From DATKJS01 sp050015275 (lineage in GTDB: Bacteria; Acidobacteriota; Aminicenantia; Aminicenantales; Saccharicenantaceae): 64,000 nt of DNA. A program made the position numbers and the translations under genes. The stretch is from the NCBI GenBank assembly GCA_050015275.1, contig JBEKBS010000013.1:1-64000 (forward strand), read 5' to 3'. Under the pieces are notes generated by a model. It was given only the letters and a program-made list of their open reading frames with translations, was not told the DNA's origin and did not search any database. Below are positions 16,181-25,079 of this stretch, in pieces. Numbering within the stretch: position 1 is the stretch's first letter; each line of letters opens with the position of its first letter.

Positions 16181-17280
16181 CAGAAATATCCCTCCAGGAT
16201 GATGTCGTCCCCGAGGCCGAACGGCCGGAGGCTTTTCAAGGTCAAGGCGGCCCGGACCTTCTCGACGCCCTCTCCCTCCCAAAGGCCCGGCGCGTCGCGG
16301 CCGCCGACGAGCTTGGGGGAGAGCGTGATGAAGATCTTATCGGCGAGCCTGCGCTCGATGAAGCTCGTGTGGAGCCGGCGCCCGCCCTCGACGAGGAGGC
16401 CCGCGATCTCCCTTCTGCCGAGCTCGACGAGGACGGCTTCGAGACCACCGTCCTTCAGGGACCTGCCGAGCCCGACGACCTCGACGCCTTTTTTTTTCAA
16501 GGCTTCGGCCTTCGTAGAGGGCGCCCCGCGCCCGGCGAAGACGATGATCGGACCGTGCGCGAGAGTGCCCAGGAGTCTGGCCGAGAGCGGGAACCGCAGC
16601 TCGGAATCGAGGATGACGCGGGTGAGTTTCTTTTCGCCCCAGCTCGGATGGCGGACGGTCAGGCGCGGGTCGTCGCGGAGGAGCGTGTTGACGCCGACCA
16701 TCAGGGCGTCATATTCCCCCCGCAGGAGATGGACGTAATCTCTCGTCCCGGCCGCGGAGATCCAGCGGGAATCGCCGGTCCGGGACGCGGTCTTGCCGTC
16801 CAGGCTCATGGCGGCCTTGAGGGTCACGAAGGGGACCTTTCGGGTGATGTACTTGATATAGATCTCGTTCAGGCGGGCGTTCTTTTCCCGGAGGAGCCCG
16901 ACGCTGACGTCGAGGCCCGCCCGCTTCAGCTTCCGGACGCCCCGCCGGTGGACGATCGGATTCGGGTCGTATTCCGAGATGACGGCCCTTTTCAATCCGG
17001 CCGCAAGGAGGGTGTCGGCGCAGGGGGGCGTCCGGCCCCAGTGGACGCACGGCTCGAGGGTGATGTAGATCGTCGCTCCCTTGGCCCGGCGCCCGGCTTG
17101 CCGGAGGGCCATGATCTCGGCATGGGGTTTGCCCGCCTCCTCGTGATAGCCGCAGCCGGCGATCTTCCCGTCGCGGACGATGACCGAGCCGACGAGAGGG
17201 TTGGGGCTCGACCGGCCCCGGGCCTTTTCGGCGAGCCCGTAGGCCATTTCCATGCAAGCAAGATCGGTGGCCTTGCTCAT
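16180..17280 (-). CDS. ribD: Bifunctional pyrimidine deaminase/reductase RibD
   Basis: A 366-residue enzyme performing deamination then reduction in riboflavin synthesis. The deaminase zinc site is PHAEIMAL with PCVHWGRTPPCADTLL (His, two Cys and Glu); the reductase half begins about residue 145 with PFVTLKAAMSLDGKTA and includes GVNTLLRDDPRLTVR and GGRRLHTSFIE. Its ATG overlaps the ftsY stop (ATGA), so it is translated with ftsY. No FMN riboswitch-like leader is visible before this operon. Confidence 0.97.
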   Translation of the reverse strand: MSKATDLACMEMAYGLAEKARGRSSPNPLVGSVIVRDGKIAGCGYHEEAGKPHAEIMALRQAGRRAKGATIYITLEPCVHWGRTPPCADTLLAAGLKRAVISEYDPNPIVHRRGVRKLKRAGLDVSVGLLREKNARLNEIYIKYITRKVPFVTLKAAMSLDGKTASRTGDSRWISAAGTRDYVHLLRGEYDALMVGVNTLLRDDPRLTVRHPSWGEKKLTRVILDSELRFPLSARLLGTLAHGPIIVFAGRGAPSTKAEALKKKGVEVVGLGRSLKDGGLEAVLVELGRREIAGLLVEGGRRLHTSFIERRLADKIFITLSPKLVGGRDAPGLWEGEGVEKVRAALTLKSLRPFGLGDDIILEGYF

Positions 17281-18167
17281 GCGAGAAGCGCCTCGACGAA
17301 TTCGCGCGGCGAGAACTCGAGGAGGTCGTCCTCCGATTCGCCGACGCCGATGAAGCGGATCGGGAGGGCCAGCTCGTCGGCGATCCCGATGACGGACCCG
17401 CCCTTGGCGGTCCCGTCGAGTTTGGTCAGGAAGATCCCGGTGAGGCCGGAGTACTTCAGGAATTCCCGGGCCTGGAGGATGGCGTTCTGGCCGACCGTCG
17501 CGTCCAGGACGAGAAGCGTCTCCTGGGGGGCCCCCTCGATCTCCCGGCCGGCCACGCGCCTGATCTTTTCGAGCTCGACCATGAGGTTCGTGTGGGTATG
17601 GATCCGTCCGGCCGTGTCGACGAGGAGGACATCGCCTTGCTGGGCCTTGAACGACCGGACGGCGTCGAAGACGACGGAGGCGGGGTCGGCGCCGTACTGG
17701 GCTTTGACGACGGGGATCCCGAGCCGCCGGCCCCAGAGGACGAGCTGTTCCTGGGCCGCAGCCCGGAACGTGTCGGCCGCGGCCATCATCACCTTTTTGC
17801 CGGCGCGCTGATAATAGCGGGCGAGCTTGGCCGTCGAGGTCGTCTTGCCGCCGCCGTTGACGCCGACCATCAGGACGACGGCCGGGCCTTGGCCTGCGGC
17901 CGGCGGTTTCATGTGCCGGGCGAGGACGGCTTCGAGCTCCGCTTTGAGGGCTTTTTCCAGGTCCAGCCCGGAGTCCTCCTTCCGGGTTTCGGCGCGGAGG
18001 GACTCTATGATCTTTTCGGTGGTCCCGACCCCGACGTCGGCCAGGATCAGGGCCTCGGCCAGGTCGTCCAGGATCTCTTCCCTCTGTTTCCCGCTCCGGA
18101 AGAGCTGCCCGATCTTCTGGAACGCCCGGCGGGTCCGGAACAATTTCTCGCGGAGGTTGGCGAACAC
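17277..18167 (-). CDS. ftsY: Signal recognition particle receptor FtsY
   Basis: A 296-residue SRP GTPase that docks ribosome-SRP complexes at the inner membrane. The NG domain is complete: N helices, P-loop GVNGGGKTTSTAKLA, AADTFRAAAQEQL, DTAGRIHTHTNLM, TKLDGTAKGGS and the closing GVGESEDDLLEFSP. The acidic A domain found in Escherichia coli is absent, as in many bacteria. Start is GTG, only 9 nt after a -10 box, with no Shine-Dalgarno sequence. It leads the ftsY-ribD-ribE-ribBA transcript. Confidence 0.96.
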   Translation of the reverse strand: MFANLREKLFRTRRAFQKIGQLFRSGKQREEILDDLAEALILADVGVGTTEKIIESLRAETRKEDSGLDLEKALKAELEAVLARHMKPPAAGQGPAVVLMVGVNGGGKTTSTAKLARYYQRAGKKVMMAAADTFRAAAQEQLVLWGRRLGIPVVKAQYGADPASVVFDAVRSFKAQQGDVLLVDTAGRIHTHTNLMVELEKIRRVAGREIEGAPQETLLVLDATVGQNAILQAREFLKYSGLTGIFLTKLDGTAKGGSVIGIADELALPIRFIGVGESEDDLLEFSPREFVEALLA

Positions 18168-18176
18168 GGTTTAACT

Positions 18177-18205
18177 ATTTTATTTTTCAATCGTTTGAAT
18201 GTCAA
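18177..18205 (-). promoter_or_regulatory. ftsY-rib operon promoter
   Basis: Minus-strand -35 TTGACA (18200-18205), 17 bp spacer, -10 TAAAAT (18177-18182). The GTG of ftsY begins 9 nt after the -10 box, so the transcript should have almost no leader. Confidence 0.8.
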
Positions 18206-18234
18206 CTTTCACTCCGGACGTCCCCTGCGGCAAA

Positions 18235-18263
18235 TTGTGGAATGCGGATGAATGTGCTACAGT
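18235..18263 (+). promoter_or_regulatory. recJ promoter (extended -10)
   Basis: -35-like TTGTGG (18235-18240), 17 bp spacer, -10 TACAGT (18258-18263) preceded by TGC, an extended -10 element. The ATG at 18273 follows after 9 nt. The ATG at 18252 would lie inside this promoter. Confidence 0.55.
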
Positions 18264-18272
18264 GACAATCAG

Positions 18273-19964
18273 ATGAATTCCTCAGTCTGGATCATGACCC
18301 CGGCCAGATCCGAAGCCGAGGCCCTGGCCGCGGAGCTGGGCCTCTCCCCGGCCATCGCCCAGGTCCTCGTCAACCGCAAGATCGCGACACCCGGCGAGGC
18401 CAGGTCCTTCCTCTTCGGAACGCTCGATGGGCTCCACGACCCGTACCTGATGAAGGGGATGGCCCAGGCCGTGGAAAGGATCCAGAAGGCGATCGCCGAC
18501 GGCGAGAAGATCCTGATCTTCGGCGATTATGACGTCGACGGCGTCCTCTCGGTCGTCATGCTCTTCAAGGCCCTGGCCTCGCTCGGGGCCAAGGTCGAGT
18601 ATTTCATTCCCGAGCGGCTCAAAGACGGCTACGGCATCAAGGAACACCACGTGGAGATCCCCGTCGAGCGCGGCACGGGCCTCGTCATCAGCGTCGACTG
18701 CGGGATCAAGGCGGTCGAGTTCACGGCCCAGGCCAAGGCGAAGGGCGTGGACGTCATTATCACCGACCACCACCGGCCCGGCGAGACGCTCCCGGCCGCC
18801 GTGGCCATCCTCGACCCGGTCCTGGAGGACTCGGGTTATCCCGACCGCGACCTCGCCGGCGTCGGCGTCGCGTTCAAGCTCATCCAGGCCCTCCTCGAGA
18901 AGTCGGGGAAGGCGGCGGGCCTGCCCCATTACATGAAGCTTGTCTGCATCGGGACTGTGGCCGACGTGGCCGGCCTCAAGGGCGAGAACCGGCTGTTCGT
19001 GAAATACGGCTTGAAAGGGCTGGGGAGCGTCGCCAACACGGGGCTCAAAAGCCTGATCGAAGCCTGCGGCCTCGGCAACCGGAAGATCTCCGAGGGCGAC
19101 CTCGGCTTCCGCATCGGCCCCCGGATCAACGCCGCCGGCCGGATGGGAATGACGGACCTGGCCGTCCGGCTGTTTTTCTGCGACACCATCGAAGAGTCGC
19201 TGTCCCTTGTCCAACAGCTCGAGGAGCTGAATTCCAAGCGGCAGAGGACCGAGGAGAAGATCTTCGAGGCGGCCAAGGGCCTGATCGAGGAGAAGTCCCT
19301 GGCCCGGAAATACAAGTGCCTCGTCCTCGGGAGCGAGACCTGGCACCGCGGCGTCATCGGCATCGTGGCCTCGAAGCTCAAGGACTATTTCCACCGGCCG
19401 GTCGTCCTTTTCGCCTACGAAGACGGCAAGGCCTGCGGCTCCGGACGGAGCATCTCGGACGTCCCGCTCATCGACCTCCTGGACGAGTGCAAGCACCTGT
19501 TCCTGAGTTACGGCGGGCACCGCCTGGCCGTCGGCTGCACGCTGCCTTTGGACCGGATGGACGCCTTCAAGGAGACCCTCAACGCCCTGGCGGACGCGAG
19601 GATCAGCGAGGAGGACCTGAAGAGGAAGATCCGGATCGACGCCCCGCTCGCGTTTTCCGCCGTCGACGGCCGCTTTCTCGAGCAGTTCTCCCTGCTCTTC
19701 CCGTTCGGCGTCGGCAATCCCAAGCCCCTTTTCCTGACCGAGAACGTGGAGATCCTGAGCGACCCGCAGATCCTCCAGCGGAAGCACCTGAAGTTCCTGG
19801 CCCGGCAGAACGGCCGGGTCTTCGAGGCCGTGGGCTGGGACAAGGCGGACTGGTCGCATGTCCTCCGCCGGGGCGGCCGGGTCGACCTGGCCTACTCGTT
19901 GCTGATGTCAGAGTATATGGGCGAACAGAGAATTAGTCTGTCCATCGAAGACCTGAGAGTCTGA
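18273..19964 (+). CDS. recJ: Single-stranded-DNA exonuclease RecJ
   Basis: A 563-residue 5'-3' exonuclease of the DHH family used in recombination and mismatch or excision repair. Metal-binding motifs are FGDYDVDG, SVDCGI, ITDHHRPGE and the DHHA1-domain GGHRLAVGCTL. The start at MNSSVWIMTP fits the usual RecJ N-terminus; the frame is open seven codons further up, but that ATG overlaps the promoter. ATG at 18294 is another option. It begins a long plus-strand series; the lptC/A-like gene follows after 8 nt. Confidence 0.93.
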   Translation: MNSSVWIMTPARSEAEALAAELGLSPAIAQVLVNRKIATPGEARSFLFGTLDGLHDPYLMKGMAQAVERIQKAIADGEKILIFGDYDVDGVLSVVMLFKALASLGAKVEYFIPERLKDGYGIKEHHVEIPVERGTGLVISVDCGIKAVEFTAQAKAKGVDVIITDHHRPGETLPAAVAILDPVLEDSGYPDRDLAGVGVAFKLIQALLEKSGKAAGLPHYMKLVCIGTVADVAGLKGENRLFVKYGLKGLGSVANTGLKSLIEACGLGNRKISEGDLGFRIGPRINAAGRMGMTDLAVRLFFCDTIEESLSLVQQLEELNSKRQRTEEKIFEAAKGLIEEKSLARKYKCLVLGSETWHRGVIGIVASKLKDYFHRPVVLFAYEDGKACGSGRSISDVPLIDLLDECKHLFLSYGGHRLAVGCTLPLDRMDAFKETLNALADARISEEDLKRKIRIDAPLAFSAVDGRFLEQFSLLFPFGVGNPKPLFLTENVEILSDPQILQRKHLKFLARQNGRVFEAVGWDKADWSHVLRRGGRVDLAYSLLMSEYMGEQRISLSIEDLRV

Positions 19965-19972
19965 CGATACGC

Positions 19973-21823
19973 ATGAGCGCGCGAGCGACATTCCCGGTGA
20001 AATTCGCCCGGCTCGGGATCGCCGTTTCCTTGGCCGTCCTGTTGGCCGCGGTCGGCTTTCGCCTCATCTCCCGGCGCTCCCATCCCGTCCGGGCCGTCTC
20101 CGAAAACGCCGCGCCCGAAACGCGAACGATCGACCGGAAGGAGGGCATCCGGCACCGGGAATACAAGGACGGGAAGGTCTGGGATGACCTCCGGGCCGAC
20201 CGCTTCTTCCTCGGCGAGGACGGGCTCAACCATCTGGAAGGCTCCGTCGAGATCCTGGACCACGGCCGGGCGGAGGGCCGTGAGACAAGGATCTCCGCCG
20301 ACCGGGTCGCTTATAACAAGGAGATGCTCCTTTTCAAGATCTCCGGACGGGTCAAGGTCACCGCCGAGGACCTCACCTTCGAGTCCGATTCCATCAAATA
20401 CGATAAGACAGCCGGGCTCTACCGGACCGACCAGGGGGGCGCCTTCACCTCGGACAGGCTCGCCGGTTCGGGGCGGACGTTCGTCTATGACGAGAAACGG
20501 AACGATATCGGGCTTTCCGGCGGCTTCCTCTTCGAAACGAGCGCCGGGCCGCCGACCTCCGGGGCCGCGCGCATCACTGGCGATTCCCTTGTTTACTCTA
20601 GAGGCGAAAAAACGGGCCGGGCCGAAGGCCGGGCCCGCCTCTCCTCGGCCGACGGAGATGGGGCCTCGGAGGTCCTCCGGTTTCAGCTCTCGGATGACGG
20701 GCGCACGTTCGATTCCATGACCTTTGAGAAGGGCGCGAAATGCGTCTTCGGAGGGCCGGCCGGCCGGCCGGGACGGCGCGCCATCGAAGCCGCGACGGTC
20801 CGGGTTCTCTCATTCCCGGGTTCCTCCCGGGTCTCAGTCGTCGACGCGGAGGGGGGCTGCCGGATGTCGCTGGCGGCGCCGCCGGAGCCGGGAGGCCGCA
20901 TCGAGGCTGCAGCCCTTCGCCTGAGCCTGGGTCGTGGAGGCGAGCTCGAGAGCTGGACGGCGTCCGGCGACGTCCGGATGAGCATGGAGGGGAAGACCGG
21001 CGACGAGCGCGACCTCCAGGGTGAAAGCGTAACTTATTCCGGCAAGCCCGGACTCCTGACCGTCCAGGCCGGAGAAGGAGGGACCGCCCGGTTGGAATCC
21101 GCCGAGTCCAGGACCGAGGCTCCCGCGATCAGCCTCGAGACGGGCACGGGGAACGCCGTCGCTTCGGGAGGGGTCCGATGCCTCATGAAGCCGCGGCCCG
21201 ACGCGGCCCCGGTAGGCTTTTTCTCCAAAGACGCCTCTCTCTTCGTTACGTGCCGGAGCCTGAAGTCCTTCGGCGACGAGCACCGGCTCCGCTTCGAAGG
21301 GCAGGTCAGGCTCTGGCAGGACAACAGGGCCATCCAGGCGAATGAGCTCGACGTCCTTGAAAGCTCGGGAGAAGTACGGGCCCGGGGAGGCGTGACAGCC
21401 GGCTTCCCCTTCCGGGGCCGGAGTCCTTCCGAAGATAGCAGGATCGAGATCGGCGGGGGGGAGATGGCTTACTCGCCGGCGGACCGGATAGCCACCTTCC
21501 GGGGAGGGAGCCTCGTCCGGACCCAGGACTTCCAGCTCGTCGCCGGGACGGTCGCCGTCCGTCTCATGGAGGGGAAAAAAGAGGTCCAGAGCCTCATCGC
21601 AGGCGGTTCCGTCGTCGTCTCCCACGGCCTTTACGAGGGCCGCGGCGGCGAGGCCGTTTACGATCCCGGGGCCGAGACGGTGGTCCTCACCGGAAACCCT
21701 GTCCTGGTCGAAAAAGGGAAGGGCTCTTCCCGGGGAGACAAATTGACTTTTCGCCTGGGCGATGATAAAATCCTGATCGAAAATAAGGGACAGGGAAGGT
21801 CGATCACCGTCGTCAAATCGTGA
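19973..21823 (+). CDS. LptC/LptA-like LPS transport protein (apparent fusion)
   Basis: A 616-residue protein with one N-terminal membrane anchor (about residues 12-32) followed by a long series of OstA/LptA/LptC-type beta repeats. The segment after the anchor (RKEGIRHREYKDGKVWDDLRA, then FLFKISGRVKV-like strands) resembles LptC. The C-terminal part (GGGEMAYSPADRIATFRGG, AGGSVVVSH, RGGEAVYDPGAETVVLTGNP) resembles the LptA bridge. No separate lptA lies between it and lptB, which follows after 3 nt. It probably spans from the inner membrane into the periplasm to pass LPS onward. The fusion reading rests on motifs and context. Confidence 0.75.
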   Translation: MSARATFPVKFARLGIAVSLAVLLAAVGFRLISRRSHPVRAVSENAAPETRTIDRKEGIRHREYKDGKVWDDLRADRFFLGEDGLNHLEGSVEILDHGRAEGRETRISADRVAYNKEMLLFKISGRVKVTAEDLTFESDSIKYDKTAGLYRTDQGGAFTSDRLAGSGRTFVYDEKRNDIGLSGGFLFETSAGPPTSGAARITGDSLVYSRGEKTGRAEGRARLSSADGDGASEVLRFQLSDDGRTFDSMTFEKGAKCVFGGPAGRPGRRAIEAATVRVLSFPGSSRVSVVDAEGGCRMSLAAPPEPGGRIEAAALRLSLGRGGELESWTASGDVRMSMEGKTGDERDLQGESVTYSGKPGLLTVQAGEGGTARLESAESRTEAPAISLETGTGNAVASGGVRCLMKPRPDAAPVGFFSKDASLFVTCRSLKSFGDEHRLRFEGQVRLWQDNRAIQANELDVLESSGEVRARGGVTAGFPFRGRSPSEDSRIEIGGGEMAYSPADRIATFRGGSLVRTQDFQLVAGTVAVRLMEGKKEVQSLIAGGSVVVSHGLYEGRGGEAVYDPGAETVVLTGNPVLVEKGKGSSRGDKLTFRLGDDKILIENKGQGRSITVVKS

Positions 21824-21826
21824 ACA

Positions 21827-22552
21827 ATGAAGGATTCCCTGAAGGCCGTTGACCTTGAGAAAAGCTTCGGGTCAAAGAAGGTCGTCGACAAGGTCACGAT
21901 CGAGGTCGGGCGGGGGGAGATCGTCGGGCTCCTGGGGCCGAACGGGGCCGGAAAAACAACCACGTTCTCCATGATGCTGGGCCTTGTCCCCCAGGACGGC
22001 GGCCGGGTTTATCTGCGCGGCGAGGACATCACGGACCTGCCGATGTACCTGCGGGCCCGCAAGGGGCTCTGTCTGCTCCCCCAGGAGCCGTCTTCGTTCC
22101 GGAAGCTCACGGTGGAGGATAACCTCCTGGCCGTCCTCGAAACGAGGCCCGGCGCCGAGGCGTCAAGAAACGCCCGCCTGGCTGAAGCGCTGGCAGAATA
22201 CGGACTCACGAAGCTGGCCCGGTCCCGGGCGCTGACGCTCTCGGGAGGGGAGCGGCGCCGGCTCGAGATCGCCCGGGCGATGATCATCGACCCCGATTTC
22301 GTCCTCCTCGACGAGCCGTTCACGGGCATCGACCCCCTGGCGGTCCTCGACCTCCAGAAGATCATCCGGGACCTCCGCGAGGGCGGGGTCGGCGTCCTGC
22401 TGACCGATCACGCCGTCCGGGAGACGCTGAAGATCACGGACCGGGCCTACATCCTCGGCGGCGGCAAGGTCCTCAAGGAGGGCGTGCCCGCGGAGATCGT
22501 GGCCTCGGAGGACGTCCGTAAGAGCTATTTGGGAGACGACTTTCGTCTTTAA
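21827..22552 (+). CDS. lptB: LPS export ABC ATPase LptB
   Basis: A 241-residue cytoplasmic ATPase that powers LPS extraction from the inner membrane with LptF and LptG (not in the window). It shows Walker A GPNGAGKTT, Q-loop LLPQEPSSFRKLTVEDN (the LptB-specific block), signature LSGGERRRLEIARA, Walker B FVLLDEPFTGIDP and the switch His in LLTDHAVRETL. It sits between the lptC/A-like gene and rpoN, a gene order conserved in many diderms. Confidence 0.97.
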   Translation: MKDSLKAVDLEKSFGSKKVVDKVTIEVGRGEIVGLLGPNGAGKTTTFSMMLGLVPQDGGRVYLRGEDITDLPMYLRARKGLCLLPQEPSSFRKLTVEDNLLAVLETRPGAEASRNARLAEALAEYGLTKLARSRALTLSGGERRRLEIARAMIIDPDFVLLDEPFTGIDPLAVLDLQKIIRDLREGGVGVLLTDHAVRETLKITDRAYILGGGKVLKEGVPAEIVASEDVRKSYLGDDFRL

Positions 22553-22586
22553 TGATGGACGATGATGAAGGGATGAGGCGGCAACG

Positions 22587-24071
22587 ATGACACTCCGGCA
22601 AAGGCTCGACCAGCGCCAGGTCCAGAAGTTGATCCTGGCCCCGGCGCTCCAGCAGGCCATCAAGCTCCTGCCCCTGACCAACCTGGACCTCATCGAGGTC
22701 ATCGATGCCGAGCTCGCCCAGAACCCCATGATCGAGATCGAGGGCGAGTCCCAAGAGCGGGAAGCCCCGGAGCCCGGCCAGCCGGCCGAGGAACGCGACG
22801 CCGAAAAACCCCGCGACGAGACCCCGGCCGAGCTCAAGCTCCCTGCGGAGGACCCGAATTTCGAGTCCCGCGACTCCGAGGGCTTCGACGCGCGCTTCCA
22901 GGAGTACCTCGACGACGGGTTCCGCCCCCATTTCTACGAGAACCAAGAGGCCGTCTCCCTCGAAAACACCTTGTCCCGGACCCCGTCGCTCTGGGACCAC
23001 CTGAACTGGCAGGCCGGCTTGACCTTTTTCGACAAGGAGGACCTGGAAATCGCCCACGACGTCATCGGGGATATCAACGAAGACGGTTACCTGAGCTCCT
23101 CGATCGAGGAACTGGCCCGTCTCCGAGGGACGACGCCGGACAAAATCAACGGAATCCGGGAGAAGATCAAGATGTTCGACCCGGTGGGGGTCGGCAGCTT
23201 GAACGTCCGCGAGGCGTGGCTGGCCCAGATGGACTCTCTGCAGATTCACGACGACGTCGCCCGGGCCATCGTCATGCACCATCTCCCCCTCCTGGAGAAG
23301 TCTGATTACCTCCAGCTTTCCAGAGCCCTCAACATCCCGATGTCCGCGATCAAGGAGCACGTCGACCTGATCAAGGGCCTCGACCCGAAGCCGGGCCGGA
23401 AATACAACGAGGAGAAAACGACGTATGCCTTTCCGGACATCAGCGTCGCCAAGGAGGGCGACGAATGGAAAGTCACCCTCAACAACGAAGGGGTTCCCAG
23501 GCTCCGGATCAGCCGGTATTACCGGCGGCTCCTGGCCCAGTCATCCCACGACCAGCCCGAAGCCTACCGGTTCCTGGTGGACAATATGAAGAAGGCCGTG
23601 TGGTTCATCCGCAGCCTGGACCAGAGGGACCGGACCATCCACAAGGTCGCCCAATATATCGTCAACAAACAGCAAGGGTTTTTCGACAAGGGGCTCGACG
23701 GCGTCAAGCCCCTGACCCTGATGGAGATCGCCCAGGACATCGGCGTGCACGAATCCACGGTCGGGCGCGTTGTGGCCAATAAATACATCCTGACCCCCCA
23801 GGGCGTTTTCCCCCTGAAGTTCTTCTTCCACAAGTCGCTGCCGGGGAACTACGGCGAGGAAGTCTCCTCTCTCAGGATCAAGGAAAAGATCAAGAAGCTC
23901 GTCGAGGGGGAGGACTCGGCGAACCCCCTGAGCGACATCGAGATCGGCGACCTCCTGGCGAGGGAGAACCTGAAGATCGCCCGGAGGACGGTCGCCAAGT
24001 ACCGGATGCAGCTCAAGATCGAGCCGTCGCACATCCGGAAGAGGAAGTCCATCATGGAGGAACGAGCATGA
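22587..24071 (+). CDS. rpoN: RNA polymerase sigma-54 factor
   Basis: A 494-residue sigma factor for -24/-12 promoters, needing enhancer-binding activators. Region I is QKLILAPALQQAIKLLPL with the usual Gln/Leu pattern; an acidic region II follows (about 55-95). Region III contains the core-binding part and the helix-turn-helix VHESTVGRVVANKY, ending in the RpoN box ARRTVAKYR (about 465-473). Genes for hpf, ptsN, hprK and rapZ follow, as in many proteobacteria. The stop overlaps the hpf start. Confidence 0.97.
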   Translation: MTLRQRLDQRQVQKLILAPALQQAIKLLPLTNLDLIEVIDAELAQNPMIEIEGESQEREAPEPGQPAEERDAEKPRDETPAELKLPAEDPNFESRDSEGFDARFQEYLDDGFRPHFYENQEAVSLENTLSRTPSLWDHLNWQAGLTFFDKEDLEIAHDVIGDINEDGYLSSSIEELARLRGTTPDKINGIREKIKMFDPVGVGSLNVREAWLAQMDSLQIHDDVARAIVMHHLPLLEKSDYLQLSRALNIPMSAIKEHVDLIKGLDPKPGRKYNEEKTTYAFPDISVAKEGDEWKVTLNNEGVPRLRISRYYRRLLAQSSHDQPEAYRFLVDNMKKAVWFIRSLDQRDRTIHKVAQYIVNKQQGFFDKGLDGVKPLTLMEIAQDIGVHESTVGRVVANKYILTPQGVFPLKFFFHKSLPGNYGEEVSSLRIKEKIKKLVEGEDSANPLSDIEIGDLLARENLKIARRTVAKYRMQLKIEPSHIRKRKSIMEERA

Positions 24072-24592
24072 ACGTCCATTTCACCGCGCGGCAGGCCGTC
24101 CTGACGCCCGAGATCAAGGATTACTGCGAAAAGCGCCTGAGCCGTCTAAAGGACCTGAGCGGGGACATTCTGGACGTGAACATCATCCTGGGAGTCCAGA
24201 AGATCCGGAGCAGGGCCGAGATCCATGTTAAGGCCAAGGGGGCGAGCCTGGTCGTCACGGAAGAATCACGGGACATGATGAGCTCGCTGAACCAGGCGCT
24301 CGACAGCCTGGAAAAAAAGATCAAAAAGGAACGCGAAAAGTGGCGGGAGCGGAAGCGCCGGGGCGGCCGGGAGCGGAAGGAGCTCGTCCCGCTCCCAGAG
24401 GCGGCAGAGCCCGAGAAGCGGGTCATCCGCAGTCCGAATTTCTCGGTCAAGCCCCTATCGCTCGAAGAGGCCTTGGCCCAGTTCGAGTTCAAGAACAGGG
24501 AGGTGCTCGTTTTCCGTCGGGACGGGTCCGAGCGCTGGGCCGTCCTCTACCGGCGGAAGGACGGGAACTACGGGCTCGTGGAGCCGGAATGA
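24068..24592 (+). CDS. hpf: Ribosome hibernation promoting factor, long form
   Basis: A 174-residue protein. The N-terminal S30AE domain (about 1-100; MNVHFTARQAVLTPEIKDYCEKRL) binds the decoding site of idle ribosomes. A basic linker (about 88-120) joins it to the C-terminal dimerisation domain (about 122-174; KPLSLEEALAQFEF, VFRRDGSERWAVLYRRKDGNYGLVEP). Having both domains marks the long form that drives 100S ribosome dimers on its own. The ATG overlaps the rpoN stop (ATGA). Confidence 0.95.
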   Translation: MNVHFTARQAVLTPEIKDYCEKRLSRLKDLSGDILDVNIILGVQKIRSRAEIHVKAKGASLVVTEESRDMMSSLNQALDSLEKKIKKEREKWRERKRRGGRERKELVPLPEAAEPEKRVIRSPNFSVKPLSLEEALAQFEFKNREVLVFRRDGSERWAVLYRRKDGNYGLVEPE

Positions 24593-24608
24593 CCGGCGAG
24601 AGGCGGAC

Positions 24609-25079
24609 GTGAAGCTCCATTCTCTTCTTGCCGAGGACCTGGTCCTGACGCCCCTCAAGGGCCGGCTCCGGGATGACGTCCTCAGGGAGATGGTGGAGCG
24701 TTTCGCCCGCCGGACCGCGGTCGCCTCCGGCGGGGACCTCCTCGGAAAGCTCCTCGAAAGGGAAAAGCTGGGCACGACGGCCATCGGCGGGGGGGTCGCC
24801 ATCCCGCACTGCAAGGTCGGAGGGCTCAAAGCGCCCGTCCTCGTCCTCGGGCTTTCGCGCGAAGGCGTCGCCTTCGATTCCGTCGACGGCAAGGAAGCCC
24901 ATGTCATTTTTCTGGTCGTCTCCCCCCTCGAGCACCCGAACACGAACCTCCGCCTCCTGGCCTCGATCGCCAAGCTCGTCCGCAAGTCGGGGACCCTGAC
25001 GACGAAGCTCCTCAAGGCCTCCAACGCCGGGGAGGCCATCCGGGTCCTGCGCGAGGAAGAGGACAGGGCCCATGGCTGA
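24609..25079 (+). CDS. ptsN: PTS nitrogen-regulatory EIIA
   Basis: A 156-residue EIIA(Ntr)-like phosphocarrier. Motifs are REKLGTTAIGGGVAIPHCKV, where His67 is the phosphorylation site, and HVIFLVVSPLEHPNTNLRLLASI. Start is GTG after GAGAGGCGG. No EIIB or EIIC domain is attached or nearby, so it most likely acts in signalling. It overlaps hprK by 8 bp. Confidence 0.93.
   Translation: MKLHSLLAEDLVLTPLKGRLRDDVLREMVERFARRTAVASGGDLLGKLLEREKLGTTAIGGGVAIPHCKVGGLKAPVLVLGLSREGVAFDSVDGKEAHVIFLVVSPLEHPNTNLRLLASIAKLVRKSGTLTTKLLKASNAGEAIRVLREEEDRAHG

Noticed and set aside
14300..18205. FMN riboswitch sought around the rib genes
   Set aside because: ribD and ribE starts overlap preceding stops, the gap before ribBA is only 43 nt, and the ftsY leader is almost absent, leaving no space for the aptamer.
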